Positions 25,764-39,195 of a stretch of 64,000 nucleotides of DNA are shown in pieces. How positions within the stretch are numbered: the stretch's first letter is position 1; every line of letters begins with the position of its first letter. A program made the translations under genes and the position numbers. The DNA is from Varroa destructor. Its lineage: Eukaryota; Arthropoda; Arachnida; Mesostigmata; Varroidae. The DNA lies in assembly GCF_002443255.2 (NCBI RefSeq), contig NW_019211455.1, forward strand, positions 56,176,671-56,240,670, written 5' to 3'. The notes beneath the pieces are model-generated. The model was given only the letters and a program-made list of their open reading frames with translations. It did no database searches and was not told the DNA's origin.

Positions 25764-27493
25764 GATAAAAATATCCAGTATTCTACCGAGTCGAACACCA
25801 ATATACTACCGCTTTCTGCTATAGTCGATTGTGACGCACCGTTCAACAATTGCGATCAATTGGATGAGAGTTTGTTAATGCACCCCAGCGATATCATTAT
25901 GAAGCGCTTGACAGCACTTCTCAAAACTTCTGATCAAGCCTTACATAGCCACTCGAGGTTTATATATCCGACAGTCGTGTGTGTCTAAGAAACTTGAAGC
26001 AGACTTGAAATCTAATTTGAAGTAAGATGAGAATTGCCAGCCTACAGTTTCATTTCTTATTTAATTCAGTGGTTTTTGCCGCTGATCTAAGAACAGGGCA
26101 CGACTTGAATTGTAGAATAGTTCTTGATACAGTTGAGCTGATCTTCTAGACCTTCATGTAACGCTTCCCGTGTAACATATTAATGTTGAAAACTTGCTCA
26201 TCAATTTCTTATAGTCAAACCTGAGGTTGAAACTGAGGAAACCTGAACTGAATTATTCAGACTGTCTGAGTCGTTTGTCCCATAGGGACAAGCAGTTCTC
26301 TTACGAAGCTAAATGTTAGTGGACAACTAACAGGAGTGTTGATCCACCAGCTATATATCTAGCAGCCATTACGGGTATATATTATTTTGATTTTTTTTTG
26401 TTAAGACTCAGAATCCCCCTCAAACTCGCCGTTTAGAAATGTGCCCAAAGACATAGCCTAGTTTACAGGGAAGTCTGAGTGTTTTGCGGGTCTTTCCAAC
26501 AGCAATAGCTACAGCGCAAAAGCAGTTGTCTCAACGTTATCCTTGAAAGGTTGAGGTCACGTCCAGTTCGCTTTGAGGTGACTTAGCGTTCCATCGCTGG
26601 AGTGCCACAAGTGCATGTGAGGTCTCTGCGTATTTAATAGGGCCCTCTGTAAGCCATAAAAGAACACGTACAGCGGTGTTTTAAGGCGTTGCCACCCGAC
26701 TGCTCAGCGTTAACGCTCCATTTTAAAGTATTTCCTAATATTCTATAAATTGATCACTACCTTGTTTTAAAAATAGGAAAAAACATTTTATATTTTCACT
26801 AAATTGCCAGTCCCACGAATCGCCAGACCAAGTCTTTGCGACATCCAACAAACCATTCTTTTTTTTCTCTCGAAAGCGCATACATTTTCTTTGTAGGAAC
26901 TTAGCTTAACTTTTTAATCTATGCCGGGGATTAAATGGTCACTAAGAGTGTATTTTCCATTTATCTGCATGTTTCCTTACCTATAGGACAGCGTTAGCAC
27001 TAGCAAGTGGCACTGGCGTGCCGGTGGTTCTTTGCTTGGCAATGTTTCGCCTGAGAGGATGACAGACCGACCTTTTTTCGTCTGTGTATATTTGTGGCTC
27101 ACCGAAAAACTGCCAATCGAGCCACCAAATCGAGCAGCAGAACGAACATCTTCAGCTTCCAGAAAAAAGTGCCACTTTATAGATGTATTCTCGTACGCTA
27201 AACTAACAATCAAAAAGCCGCTGCTTGTACTCCTTGCCTGTCGAAGTCATTGGAGGAGCCATTTCAGGCCAACTGCATTTTATAGCCTTTTTCCCCTGCC
27301 ATTCATGGTACGGCCATCAAGAGGAGTCCTTGATCTGCCTGTGCGGGCTGCTTGCAGTGCCATGTGCACTACACCGCGATCTATTTCAGATCTATTCTTA
27401 AGAAAAATCCGCTTGGCAAAGACAAAACTCCAGTTGACGAGCTGATAACCGCAAGGGGCTTCCTTGCTGCCCTTCACCGTGTCATCTTTGTTG

Positions 27494-27509
27494 CCCCCCC
27501 CCCCCCCCC
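27494..27509. repeat. 16-base poly-C run
   Basis: Pure C run on the plus strand of intron 1, i.e. poly-G on the minus strand. It is opposite in orientation to the poly-G run about 2.5 kb upstream. Its length is uncertain because such runs sequence poorly. Confidence 0.85.
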
Positions 27510-30500
27510 AGTCGCGACGGTAGTGTGTCATGAAAATGCCTAGCGGAATTTCGACAGACACACCAGTTGAAGGGGGCAAAATGAGATGCGGGAAGTGGAG
27601 TTCCGCGGACGCAAATTTTCTGTGCGCGCCTGTTGCTCCTTCTCGGGCTGCTTCTGCTGCGGCCTAGTTATGGACCGATGGAACCCAATCGACAAAAAAC
27701 CTAAAAGAGAACTGGAAAGCTATCAAAACGAATAAGGACTACCGAAGAGTAATGAAGGCCGTGACACGCTGACATTCGTCGGGTGCTCGACTAGGACGAA
27801 GGTTCAGAGAACAGCCAGGCCAATGAGGGAGATGTCCGCAATGGTTGAGAGTAATAAAAAAATTCCAGTCATGTCTGTGGTTAGTAGTCATTCGGAGGCA
27901 ACTGGCGCTGAAACGCCGCTGGTGTGTTCATACTGACGATGTTCCCGATGACAGTCGCCGGGAGTCCCTGGAAGCTGCTGGCTTACCAGTGATCAGTCAA
28001 GTGGATATTTGTGCTTTGGCTTTAAAGTCTACGTGTTGGACTTATTCTTTCTTTCTTGTCCTATTTTTCTCTTAACTATTTGACGGTGACTATTTTTCTA
28101 ATTTAACATTTATTATTAATGAAGGCCGTCCGAACGGACAACTTCTCTAGATATATGGGTGGAACGGCTGCGCCCATAGCTGTTGTCATTCTGACCGCGG
28201 GTTCGATTTGTTGGTGGCATCTCTATTAAGAAGGACCATAGCGAAGTAGCTCTTGAAGCTCAAAGCTTTCCACCAGAACATTAACAGATGTATCCGGACA
28301 ACCTCTAGCCATCTTTACCATTTTTGATGGTAATGTGTGGCAACGCGATAGGAATTTTTGTCTACACAAATATTCGACTTATTTACTAGGATAGTAACGG
28401 GTTTAGTTTTTAGCATTAAAGTGAATGTGATTATGGCGGCGCCATCAATAGACGGCACTGACACTTTCATTTTTTGCTGTTAATTATCGTCACTTCCCTC
28501 ATATCATAAATGAAACTTCATCATACTAATTGTGCTAGGGCAATTAGAATTTTTCTTATTTATTTAAATTTAGAAAACGAAGAAGAAGAAGAAAGAAGTG
28601 CAACGTTTCATTTTGGGCAGTCGGTTCTGATAACGCCCATATAAGGAACTTTTAATAACTAGACGCCATATCGGGAAATACTCTACTTGGGGAAAAACTC
28701 CGCTTGGGTAAAATCGCGTGTGTTGGATTTACTGTTTGAAAAGCGAGCAGCTCGACGACGAATTATTTCTTTCTGCTGGTCCTTTTTTAACAATTTAGCT
28801 TGTATTTGCGGTTTGTGCTGGGTAGGTAAACCAAATCAGGCTTTTGTTTCACTCGGATAGATTCCCGCTGTCCGGTTAACTTGTGCTTATTTACTCACTT
28901 GCTGCTGTTCACTCTGTACCGATAGCGATGAATACGCGCAAGCGAAAGCGCAGGCGTGAGATTGTCCTGTGGGCCCTCGCTGACTGCGAAGTCAAGGTCA
29001 TCGGATTCCTTCCCATTGTTTTAAGATAGCCCAACGGGTTTTCTTTCTCCGCTGGCTTTCGTCGCTGATTTCACATCAGCGCTACGCTGAGCTACGCAAA
29101 GTGTATGGCGGCTTGGGCGGCCAAGTCAATATGGGCCAACTGCCATTTAAGAGCTGCTTGAGTAGCTCCCATAGTAGCCGCGATCGTTTGCAGCATTTCT
29201 TGCATTTTCTTGGTCTCCGCATTACTGCTATTCAACGACTTTGCTCTTGAATAAGCCAATCGACTACCCAGCCTTGTCTGCCTGTTTCTACCGTTTGTAA
29301 GGGTACTCTTGGAGTATGTTAACTTGGATCTGCTCGTCTGCACACGTACTTCGAGTGATCATTTGCTCCAAAGATCTGAACGGCCACCACGCAGATAGAC
29401 CACTGGAACAGCCCTATTTATTTGTCGTTTTTTATTGCTCCTTTATCGACGAGCCTCTTCCTCCGCCTTCCTCCCTTTGCTGCAAACAGCGACAGTACAT
29501 TGTATGTTTAATTTGTTCGCTATTTTTGCTCTAGGTGCTGTTTGTTCAGCGAGCGCACTGCTGTGAACCCCTTGGGCAACCCTGTCAAACACTGCCTTCA
29601 TCAAAGACCAACAGCAACAGTGACAAAAGCAGCAGGAAAAGTCTTTCCATCAGCAGTGGCAAATGATAACAGCAAACGCAAGGGTCCTTCCAACCACCCC
29701 GCCGCGTCCGCGACTATTGCTGTCTTCAGCTCTTTTGTCCTTCTCTGGCCCTTCACGGCCGTCTTTTCATCCGGTGCCGCGTTGACTTTTCCAGTCGTCC
29801 TTTCTTCACCGCCGCCTCATCATGTCCAGACTTCGTAGGGCTACCTTCGTACTCACAGTGTCCCCAGTCAACCTCTCCTACCGTTCCCTTTGTACTATTT
29901 CGCTTTTGGTCGTCGCGTCTACTCTTTGTCGTTTTTTATTGCTGCTATTGATACCACCGCCAATAGCCAGCCACTTACTTTTTCCAATTTTGCTCTTATT
30001 TGTTTAAAATGATGACGATAATGGCGGCTGCGGGGACAGCGGATAGCACCGCTTCTTCTCCATTTTTTCTTACATTTTCCCTCTGCTATAGACGCTTCCT
30101 TTGTCACTGGCATCATTACTAGCATAATCTATTTGCTAACGCCAATGCCCTCTCGCTTTCGTTTAACTATCTGCTCTAAACCTTCCAACACATTGTCTAC
30201 ATCACTGTCGTTCACGCCGAGTTGATGACATCGAGACGGGGCAGACATAGTGAAACTCATCGAAGGCAAATTTGTGACGGCTATTGATGAGGTTCGTTGC
30301 GGCTTTGCAGCAACGGTTGCACGATGGTGCTTGCTAGCGACGGTAGTATTGAGACTAGACTTGGAGGCTAAAGAGCGCAGGCAGCGCCCATAAAGCAGTT
30401 GCGGGAAGCGGTATTCGGTGAAGCTCGCTACCTCAAATTTTGTCGATATTTTTGAGTGCTCTTATAGTGGCCTGTCCGTCAGTTTTACGTTGGTCGACTC

Positions 30501-33137
30501 GGTTTTGTTTTTTAGGTTATCACTGATAGGTAGAATAAGCACGAAGATCTGATCCTCATAATATTTCTGTTTCTTTTATTTCCCATACGACGACTTCTCC
30601 CAAACACAGCTTTTGCTACACAAAAGTGCCCTTAGACAAATTCGACTATTGTTATATAGCTGTAATTTTTTTTGTTTAGTTTTTAAATTTAAGGTTTTCT
30701 TAGCCACCATAGTCCTACGATCTACTGCGAGATTGCTTTTAGTTACTTTATCTTCTGTGTAAACTTTCGCTCCTTCTGAGATAGCGGATTTACCGTCGTA
30801 AAACGAACTAGTTTTTTTCACTACATGTTTATTGCTTGCTAGTCGATCACTTTAGTCAAGCAGTCGATTTACTGAGCGGAATTTACCGTGGCCGTAACGC
30901 TTGATTATGCATTTTGTATGCCTGCATTAAACTCCAAAGTATAGTTAAGGACACGTTGGAACATCCTGTTAAAACGGCACAAGTTTGATCTGAAAATGAA
31001 ATGGCCCTTTGTTTTATCCTGGTCTAGCTTTGACAATGTTCTTAAGCAATCGAAATGTGTTTTTGGAACGTCTAGGCGGGCGTGTTTTCTGATCATTACT
31101 AACTCTATTTTCCCCCTGTTTTTTCTTTTCAACTGTTGTTGCTCTTTAGATTGGCAGCTGTTGCAAGGCATAATACCTGATGTTTTCGTTTTGTTCCTCT
31201 TTGGGCAGCGTCGATATTGTTCGTGACGAAAAAGGTGGTGACCGAATATTGTCAACGGAATGTATAGAGTCCATGCTCGATAAAGTCGAAAGGCCTGGTC
31301 GAGAAGGTAGGCGGCACAACGGTGCAGGCGCAGAAATGAACGAGACAAGCAAAATAAAGGCCACAAGAAACAAGATCTATACCGCTATTGTCTGAGGAAT
31401 GGTTGATTGAGGTGGCCCGAAATGAAAGAACGGCAGCAGAGCCAAGGAACTTCGACGACGATGTCAAGCGACCAAGGGCCCGGCAAGAACAATACATGAA
31501 AGCCGGAGTAGCCAGGCGGACAGTCATGGAAATAGCGTGCCCCCTTAGTAAAACGGTGCCTGTTGATGTTTTCATTGTCTGACCATTCTTCGCTCTAGCC
31601 TAATGCTTCACGCTATACCCCTGTTCGCTTTGTCCCTAAAGTGACCACCACGACTATCGCTACTGGCCTTGCTGCTTAACTCATCCCCGGCCTGTTTGTC
31701 CCACCCCGTTTGGGACTACAGTGTCCACCTTAGCAAACACAGACAAGCGGGCGATGGCGAAGGCGATGAATTTCATGTTATAGCCTCTAGCGAGCTCCGC
31801 GTGTTTGGCCCTATCGCAGTGGCGGAATGGGCCCGTCGATCAACAGCGCTTTTGCGTGCGAGCGATCACGACGCCTAGTAACATGACTAGAGTAAGTTGC
31901 GAGGGTTTTCAGAGGGAAGGCCGTTCTGAGCTTTACCCCAACCTCCTTTTTTGCCTGCCGCCTTTACCTTTAGTGCTCCACTCCAACGAAGAAAACGATG
32001 TCTGTGCTACCCACAAAACCCCGCCGGGCACAGCGCTGGTGCTCGCATTCGCTGCATACTCTGTATCCGTCTAGTACATAAAATCTAGTGCTGTAACATT
32101 CCCATAGAGCGAAAAGAACCGGGAGAAGATATGGTCTGCGTCGTTGCTACCGTCGCTATATCTTCTAATATCTATGAGGAAAGAGAACAGCGAGGACAAT
32201 AGGTCTGGCACTGCCCTTGCTGTGCAGGGCAAAACAAAACAGGTCCTACTGACAAGCCTTTCTATTCTTATATTTTAAGACAAAAACGCTTGTTGTTTCT
32301 TGATTTTGTAAGCTATAGTAGCCAGCTTGCTGCTCTACATAACTCCCCACCTTGCTAGCAGGCACCATTCGAGACTATGACAATAATTATATTTTATTAG
32401 CGCGGATGTTATTTATTACATATATTTGATTGCATGTATGCACGGAGGTACAGAGGCGGTCAGAGGTTTCAAGGATACGCTTGTAATGATAGCATTAGTA
32501 TTATTATGTCAAAAAAAGGTATCGATAAAATGCCCCGCTTTCGTTGGTTAAAGGGCGACTCATGGTCGAAATTAACGTGCTACATTGTGTGTCACTATGT
32601 TTCCACAAACTAAACCTCGGAACCTTCGAATATGTATTTTAGATTTTGCAACCTCCTTGAAGTAAATTAACCTGAAAACGTTTCTTTTTTTTTTTTTTCC
32701 TGAAAAACGAGAATGGAGTACCAGTGGTTGTTCGACATGTTTTGTGTTAAAAACGAAATCAAGCGCCCACAAGTGGATTCCAATGCTGTTAAGCGTTTTT
32801 GCAGACCGGGCTATGGGTCGTTTCTGAATGTACAGGTGGTGCTAACAACTTTGTAATGGGCGAGAAACCCTTGGAAATGAGCCCTCTTTCAGGCAATCTG
32901 TCGCAGTAAGTACGGATTAACACAGAAGCGAAACGGAGCGTGCTAGAAGATAGCCGAATCCCGTTCGGAGAAATTGTAGAATTACAAGTTTCTCTGTAAT
33001 CAAAAATCATTCTGAAATAATTATCTGGAGTTATGAAAGCTCACAGAAATGAATATGACGAAAAAGTTGAATTTCCAGAAAATTCAGATCCATCAACAAG
33101 TGTCTTGAAGAAACCTTAGCTCATTCAAGAAGGAACT

Positions 33138-33179
33138 TCAAGCTTTGTAGTGCAGGATTACCTACACTACAAAGCTTGA
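33138..33179. repeat. 19-bp inverted repeat with one mismatch, 4-nt loop
   Basis: The left arm at 33138-33156 and the right arm at 33161-33179 pair at 18 of 19 positions around the loop ATTA; 15 outer base pairs are uninterrupted. The stem is too short and too perfect for a typical animal miRNA precursor. It may be an end-to-end palindrome left by a small transposon or a replication-template switch. It lies in intron 1. Confidence 0.7.
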
Positions 33180-36100
33180 GGAGAACTTTAGACGATCTTA
33201 ATTGTTAGCACATTATCACAAATGATTATGTTGTTGTTGTGTATTGCGTATACATATTGCTTTATAAAACTTATCTAATATATCCAGTAATTGAACATGA
33301 ATATGATTGGCTTGTTTAAATACTTTAACATGCTCATCGTACGTAGATCAACACTTGTAGGTTTCAAAGATTTGGTTTATCGTCTAAACAATCAGCGTTG
33401 AACGTCGCTTAGAATTGCAGTAATTTCTTGTTGTTTACCTTCATAAATTAGACGAAACCCGTCTTTAAACAAATGCTTCCATCCTGTCAGATCTGTTTAG
33501 AGCTTGCAAACGAATGCAGATTTTATGAACTCAAAGCTTCTTTCTCGACCTCCCGCTGTCTGTCACTTTTAAATCTGATTTCTTTTCTATGTAAATTGTC
33601 CTGCTTGGAAGTCGTTAACTGTTGCCGGCGCTGGACACTCAGACCGAGACCGTCACCCGCGCGGTTTCGACTCGGATCAGTCCTGCATAGTATCCGATGA
33701 TTTGACAGCAGACAGAGCCATTTTTAACATCTCTGTCTCTAGGAGCCGTACTGTTATACCTTTTGCGATCGTATATATTAGTCGATCGGACATGACTGAG
33801 CTGACTTGCCACTTGAGTGACTTGTGACTTGTAGTCACTGTATCCGAGATATTACGTCAATGGAGAAAACGAACCACTCTTATGTCTGAGTAGAGTGTAA
33901 ACAGCATGCTAAAGTTCTTCAGAGTTAGTCGCATATATTTTGCCACGTAACGTGACTTTTTAAAAAAGATACGGATTGCTAAAATTACCGTTACTGCAGT
34001 GAAAAAAAAAAGAATGAAATGTAAGAGGTTTTAAAGACTGTTTTGAGTGTATGACAGAGTCTAGATGATCTATCAAAAAACCAATGCTTTCAGATCAAGC
34101 TCTAAAGCTACGCTCTATTGAATTATGCGTTTTTCTTTTTGTACAAAGCGTCCTACGTCTCTATCTTTGGTGGTATTGCGGCTAATCCACAGATTTCCTG
34201 CAATAACTGTATATCACCCATTGGTCGGAGGATGATACCATTGGACACATCATTGCCCATACAGTTAGTCATGAACGGATAATTTTAGCTTAAAATCTAT
34301 TTTATGACCTCTATTATATATTTAATATTCTTTTTTCAATAAAAAAAAAAAACAGTTGTATTTAATACTAACGTTCGGCTGCGATAGAATCACTTAGTTT
34401 TACAGGATTTTACAACAAAAATCCATCGGGATGAATTTTCTGTAATTTGAAGTCAAAAACAAGAACTGATCCAGTAAATCAATGTATAGCGGACATCACA
34501 CACACATCAGTTTGTCGTGTTGACCCCGTAGAATGGCGAAACAGCATTAATACTGTTCATTTACGTTAATCATCTAATTATAGCCATATTAGACTGCACT
34601 GATCTGGGCTGTCGTAACAACCGCGCTGTTGAACAAAGACTTATCGGGCTTCGTTTCTATTTTATGCTTACCTATAATATATATTTTAATTAAGGTCACC
34701 TTGTTTTTAATTCTCTTCGATTCTTTTTCACTTTGTCTTCTTTCTGGGTATATCCGCCAGTTGCCCGTAAACCGTTTAGCCTTATTTCTATCATTAATGA
34801 GCGTGTCAGCGATGGGCCTACGGTGTCCGTGGTGATAATGGGAGTGAAGGCACAGTACCGTTGCGTCGAAGAGTCTAAGATGTTACGAAAACAGATGGTT
34901 TAAAGCTTGTACCCCCTTCCTACGAGCCAATTTTGCCCTTTATTGTTTTTTGTGACAAAGACAGCCTAACTCAATGACCTGGTTTGCTATTTGTTGGTTC
35001 GTCAAGAAGCCGGCCTCTATCTATAGCTCCTCTTTAAACGGATCCGAAGCTATGACGTGGAATTTGAGGGCTTTTTGAGGCCTTAGGAGCTTCAAAGCTG
35101 ATCTCTATTCACTAATTATCGTGGCGGCCGGCTTTGACAACGTGTTAGCGCCGCTTTAGCAGCAACAGACGTTTCCAGTACCAGAAACGTCCCTGCGGAA
35201 GCATTATTTCGCAGCGTCCCTCCATACAAAGGTAGACGTAGAGATAAACAGACTGACAGGTGGATTGGTTGTACACAGAAGCGCATCGCCGGTATAGCTG
35301 CAGCTACCACTTCCACGGGAATGCATGGCCGAATGTGAATGTTCCTAATGAACGAAAGGGGTAAAAGGATAGGAAAACGGTTGCCCTTTAGGTTCCTTCC
35401 TAAATGGTCTGAAAAAGAGGCGCCAAAAGGGTCGCTATCCTTCAACGTAGGCCAGGACTTGTTGGATAACGCTATATGACTCTAAGAACTGTGCACACCT
35501 TCGGGCAGTACGTGGAAGAAGAAGGCCTGAGGATCAAACGAGACATGGAAGTAGCGGGAAGTTGAAGGTCGTCGGGTAGAAGGGAGTCGACACACCAGCT
35601 TGCTTTGCTAAACCCTCAATGAGGGACAGGGAGTACTCGGGACTCGAAGAGGTAGGGTCATGCGGGATATTCGGCCTGCAGTAGAACAAAGAAAAGAGCA
35701 TCGCTACTGAAATTACTTGATAAAATGTAATTTGGCAGATTGGCTGGTCAGAAGGCTGACTGCTCGTTCCAGGTAATTTTCCCACTTTTCACTCTTACTA
35801 CGACGACGCTCATTGGTTTTCTGATATTTGATTCTACTGCAAGTATTTACATATATACAATACAAAATTGTACTAGCTTTATGGAGGCCCATTAATACAT
35901 TTTAGGTGGTAATTTGTACGGTACGTGCAGCTAAATAACCTTACAGGTTCAACATTTATTCGTGACGATTTGAAATGGTGTCAACGGAAGTTTGACAAAT
36001 CGACGTTATTGTTATTAAACCATTCGAAAACCATCTGTGTATAAAAAATATTATATAAAAAAAAACAAAACCGTCGACGTCAGGTAAAGAGCAAAATTCT

Positions 36101-36190
36101 ATGGTTCCTGTTTACTGAGTCCTGTATTTTTTCTTTAAAATCCATGTAGCATTACACTATATTGGTTTTTACAATAGAATTATCTACTGA

Positions 36191-36214
36191 ATATATATAT
36201 ATATATATATATAT
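36191..36214. repeat. (AT)n microsatellite
   Basis: Twelve AT units in intron 1. Confidence 0.88.
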
Positions 36215-38634
36215 GCAGAATAATCCGAGTCAACACATCAATCAATCCGAGTCAATCAATATGGATGTCTTCTGTGCTACCTAGGCATTCTCTTGGACGG
36301 CGTTAGCACTTCACAGAAACGAGGCACCAATTCTACCGCGTTTTCCACCGGATGGCTCTTAGGAGTTCAAACGAAGCAAAACCTTGTTTTGAAGCACGCA
36401 AAATTCGCTCATTGAAAGACTCTTCTTTTTAACTTTTTAAACCCCTTTGTACCGAGCCTATCCATTCAATGTGACGGTAACCGTAGCTTGGATAGCACTA
36501 AACGCAGACACGTAAATATAGCTATGTTTTTGAATCGAGGGCTTAAATTCCAGTACTACGGAAAAGGTATGCCATGGTTGTTGGTAGCCGGCACGAGGAG
36601 ACCGCAGCAGAGCAGTCGAGACTAATCGAACTCCCGTACCAGTATTCGTCACCATGACGCGATGGACAGAATGCGTTCGCGTGCCGCCTTTCTTCCTTCC
36701 TTCCTTTGGCACGTCAAGTCTAGCTGACGAACAGAACCGTTCCTCACTTTATCCCTCTGTTTAACGTCAATCGATGCGTTGACATGTCGGGTCATCATTC
36801 AGAGTTGAAGGCCGGAACGATAGCTAAGGGATCGCTCGATAGCAGGCTGTACGTAGAAGGCGATATATTCACTACAAGTGTCTGTCTTCGTGTATATAAA
36901 CAACCGTTGTAAGTGACAGGCTTCAGGACAAAGTCGTGGCAAAAGCAAGAAAATACAAAACCAGATTGTCAATTAAAGTGAAGAAAGCTTGGTGCATTAA
37001 CGCCAAACGATATTGGTTGAAAAGTTAGTTGATGTCATCGCCATTAACGACCATTTCTCCGTGGTACATCGAGCCAACAAGCAAGCTTATAGGCTTCCTA
37101 CTTTTCCGGTATACTCAATGGCCGAAGCAGCGTTCCTGCGAATATGTGGATGACTGGGTGCGCCCTGGCCAACCAGAAGCCGCAGCAGGATCAACTTAAA
37201 CCCTCCTTCGACTATCTCCATTTGTACCTAACTATTATATTATTCTTGCAAAGACTGGCCATTACTCGCGCTCTGTCGGGTTTTTGTTGTTATGGCAGTG
37301 GGATCATAAAAACGCCAGGGTTTTCGCTGTGGTTTAACTTCAAGCCTCGGACTTAACCCTGTAACCGGTTGCCCCAGTGAGTCGGCAGTTACGTTATCTG
37401 GCAGCAGTCGAGAAGCAATAACCGCTGCCATACGAGCAGCATGAACCGCCGTGATACGACTCAAAGGAGCCCAGTGGTCTTGTGCAGTTGGGCGCAATGT
37501 CTTTCAGATAGCCGCAGTTGAAGCAACACGCTCTTATAAATAAAACTCAGCAGCTAGAAACGGAATATACAGTAAATACATAAACTGAGCAGTCCATCTT
37601 TTTCAGTACCGCTGTCCTAAGAGGGAAGAAGAACCTAGGAAACAGGTTCGTACAACCAACGATTTATGGTGCTTGCCAGCCAAACAGTCATCACCCTCAT
37701 CTAATATCAGTAACTTTAGTTACGGTGCTTGACGTGCGACTGTGACTATGGGCGGCCGCCCCCGCATCAAGTTTGTCCTGCTTAATATATAATAACGTTT
37801 CAGCCAGCTTATAGCAAAAAGGACAGCGTCATCCATCGGAAAACGATTAAAGTAAAGTACCAAATCTCCGCTCCATCTGGTTAATTAAATGAATACATTT
37901 TCTAGGCCATTGAAAGATTTCTAACATATTTATGAATACGTTCATTAAATGAGGGCAGAGCAACAGAACCATAAATATGTTTCTGAGAAGACGTGTCGCG
38001 CCTGATGTGGTTATAAACTTCACATAGATTTTGCTCGCTCGAAAATTAAACGTGACATCAGTCGTCGACCGCTCATTATTTCGGCCAGTATACTGAGACG
38101 GGCAAAAGTCCAGGTACCCCTGCTACATGTGTGTTGGGCAGTTAAACCTGCTTTATGTCATTATAATTGATTAGTATCTCTTGCTATTTCTAAACACTTT
38201 GACTGTTAAGCCAAGTATATGCAGAGTGGTGCATATAAATTGAGAACTTCACTTGGGCTTCTTTTTTCTAAAACAAAAACAAATCTTTCAACAAAATTTC
38301 TTTAGATATGTTAGAGGTATCATTGTTGGCAGTCATGTTTATTCAATATAGCTATTATACGCTGAAATCACAACTGGACGTAAAACACTGGCTAATCGTT
38401 CTCTAATCTCCGAGTGACATTTTAATAGTAACTGTGTATCAAGCAAGATTTGCAAGTGTGACTTTGTTGAAGTGTAACTCGAATACGTTACATAGGAAAA
38501 ATTTCAACAAAGCTAACTTTTCGACGGCCCCGAGGTCTGAAAAATGCCAGGGCTCAGAGCGGCCAAAAAGTTCAAAAGGTACGAAAAAGCGTAAAAGTTT
38601 AAATTGTTGACGCTTATCTGGACAGTCGAAATGC

Positions 38635-38692
38635 CAAGACCGTTTCAAAGTAACTAAGGGAAAAAGATATGCTCCGTTTTGAAACGGTCTTG
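38635..38692. repeat. Perfect 15-bp inverted repeat, 28-bp spacer
   Basis: Arms at 38635-38649 (CAAGACCGTTTCAAA) and 38678-38692 are exactly complementary. It lies about 0.5 kb before the exon 2 acceptor, inside two overlapping minus-strand frames (38439-38648 and 38614-38874) of unknown meaning. A folded intronic RNA or a small mobile element remnant are both possible. Confidence 0.65.
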
Positions 38693-39058
38693 ACTTTTTG
38701 TGCCAAAATCCTACACGTATCGAAAATGGCTTGTTCAGTCAGTTTGGTGAAGTGACTCTTTCCAAATCTAAATACTACCGACAACCATTCGGACTGCGTC
38801 ATAAAGGTCATAAAAAAAAAACCGCATAAAAACTGGCAATACTGTAGACCGTCGACCAAAATTAAATTTCTCATCTTGGTGGAAGTGAGTCGAGCATGGA
38901 AAGATTAGTTAGCAGACTTTATTGTAGTTGTTTACTCTACAGATTTCAAAAGGGACGTGACAAGTTTGCTGTTTTGCTCTTGATAGAGATCGATAGGGTA
39001 TATCATGAGTAGCATATGAGAAACGCGTGCTCGTCACGAGAAATCAAAATTGACGCTG

Positions 39059-39080
39059 ATTATATATATATATATATATA
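39059..39080. repeat. (AT)n microsatellite near the exon 2 acceptor
   Basis: Eleven AT units lie about 115 bp upstream of the exon 2 splice acceptor. Confidence 0.88.
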
Positions 39081-39195
39081 GGACGGTGTAAATAATACAT
39101 ATATACCACTTTGATGTTGTGATGTAGGTTTGTGTTGCGCTCTATGTAGTAATAGTACTTTCGTTCCTTGCGTTTGTTTCGTATTGTGTTTGCAG

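Larger units (their letters stand above)
20281..30904. other. Intron 1, part c: no gene accepted
   Basis: The stretch holds poly-A at 21130-21146, an AT microsatellite at 23956-23982, CGAA repeats at 24677-24698, 15 G at 24964-24978, 18 A at 25746-25763 and 16 C at 27494-27509. A minus-strand fragment near 20341-20517 has a weak transposase-like motif. The longest uninterrupted frame of the window (168 codons, minus, 22565-23071) lies here but resembles nothing known and has no splice or homology support. Confidence 0.45.
4992..39195 (+). other. norpA: Intron 1 of the norpA-like gene (34.2 kb)
   Basis: It is bounded by donor GTAAGTAAC at 4992 and an acceptor with a pyrimidine-rich run ending TTTGCAG at 39189-39195. 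The two flanking exons join in frame in phase 0 to give a continuous PLC-beta N terminus. The interval is filled with non-coding sequence, microsatellites, one assembly gap and inverted repeats. No nested gene is convincing on either strand. Unrecognised 5' alternative exons or enhancers may lie inside. Its true length depends on the size of the gap at 10121-10220. Confidence 0.8.
30905..39195. other. Intron 1, part d: no gene accepted
   Basis: Open frames are unusually dense on both strands at 30905-31582. Further right lie a 14-T run near 32685, near-perfect inverted repeats at 33138-33179 and 38635-38692, an AT microsatellite at 36191-36214, a 12-bp palindrome with a NotI site at 37750-37761 and another AT run at 39059-39080, about 115 bp before the exon 2 acceptor. 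No coding exon of the phospholipase was recognised between the two annotated ones. Confidence 0.5.

Noticed and set aside
28185..28215. GGGTTCGATTTG resembles a tRNA B box
   Set aside because: No acceptor stem or A box at a fitting distance. The same holds for TCGTTCGAATCC near 17270.
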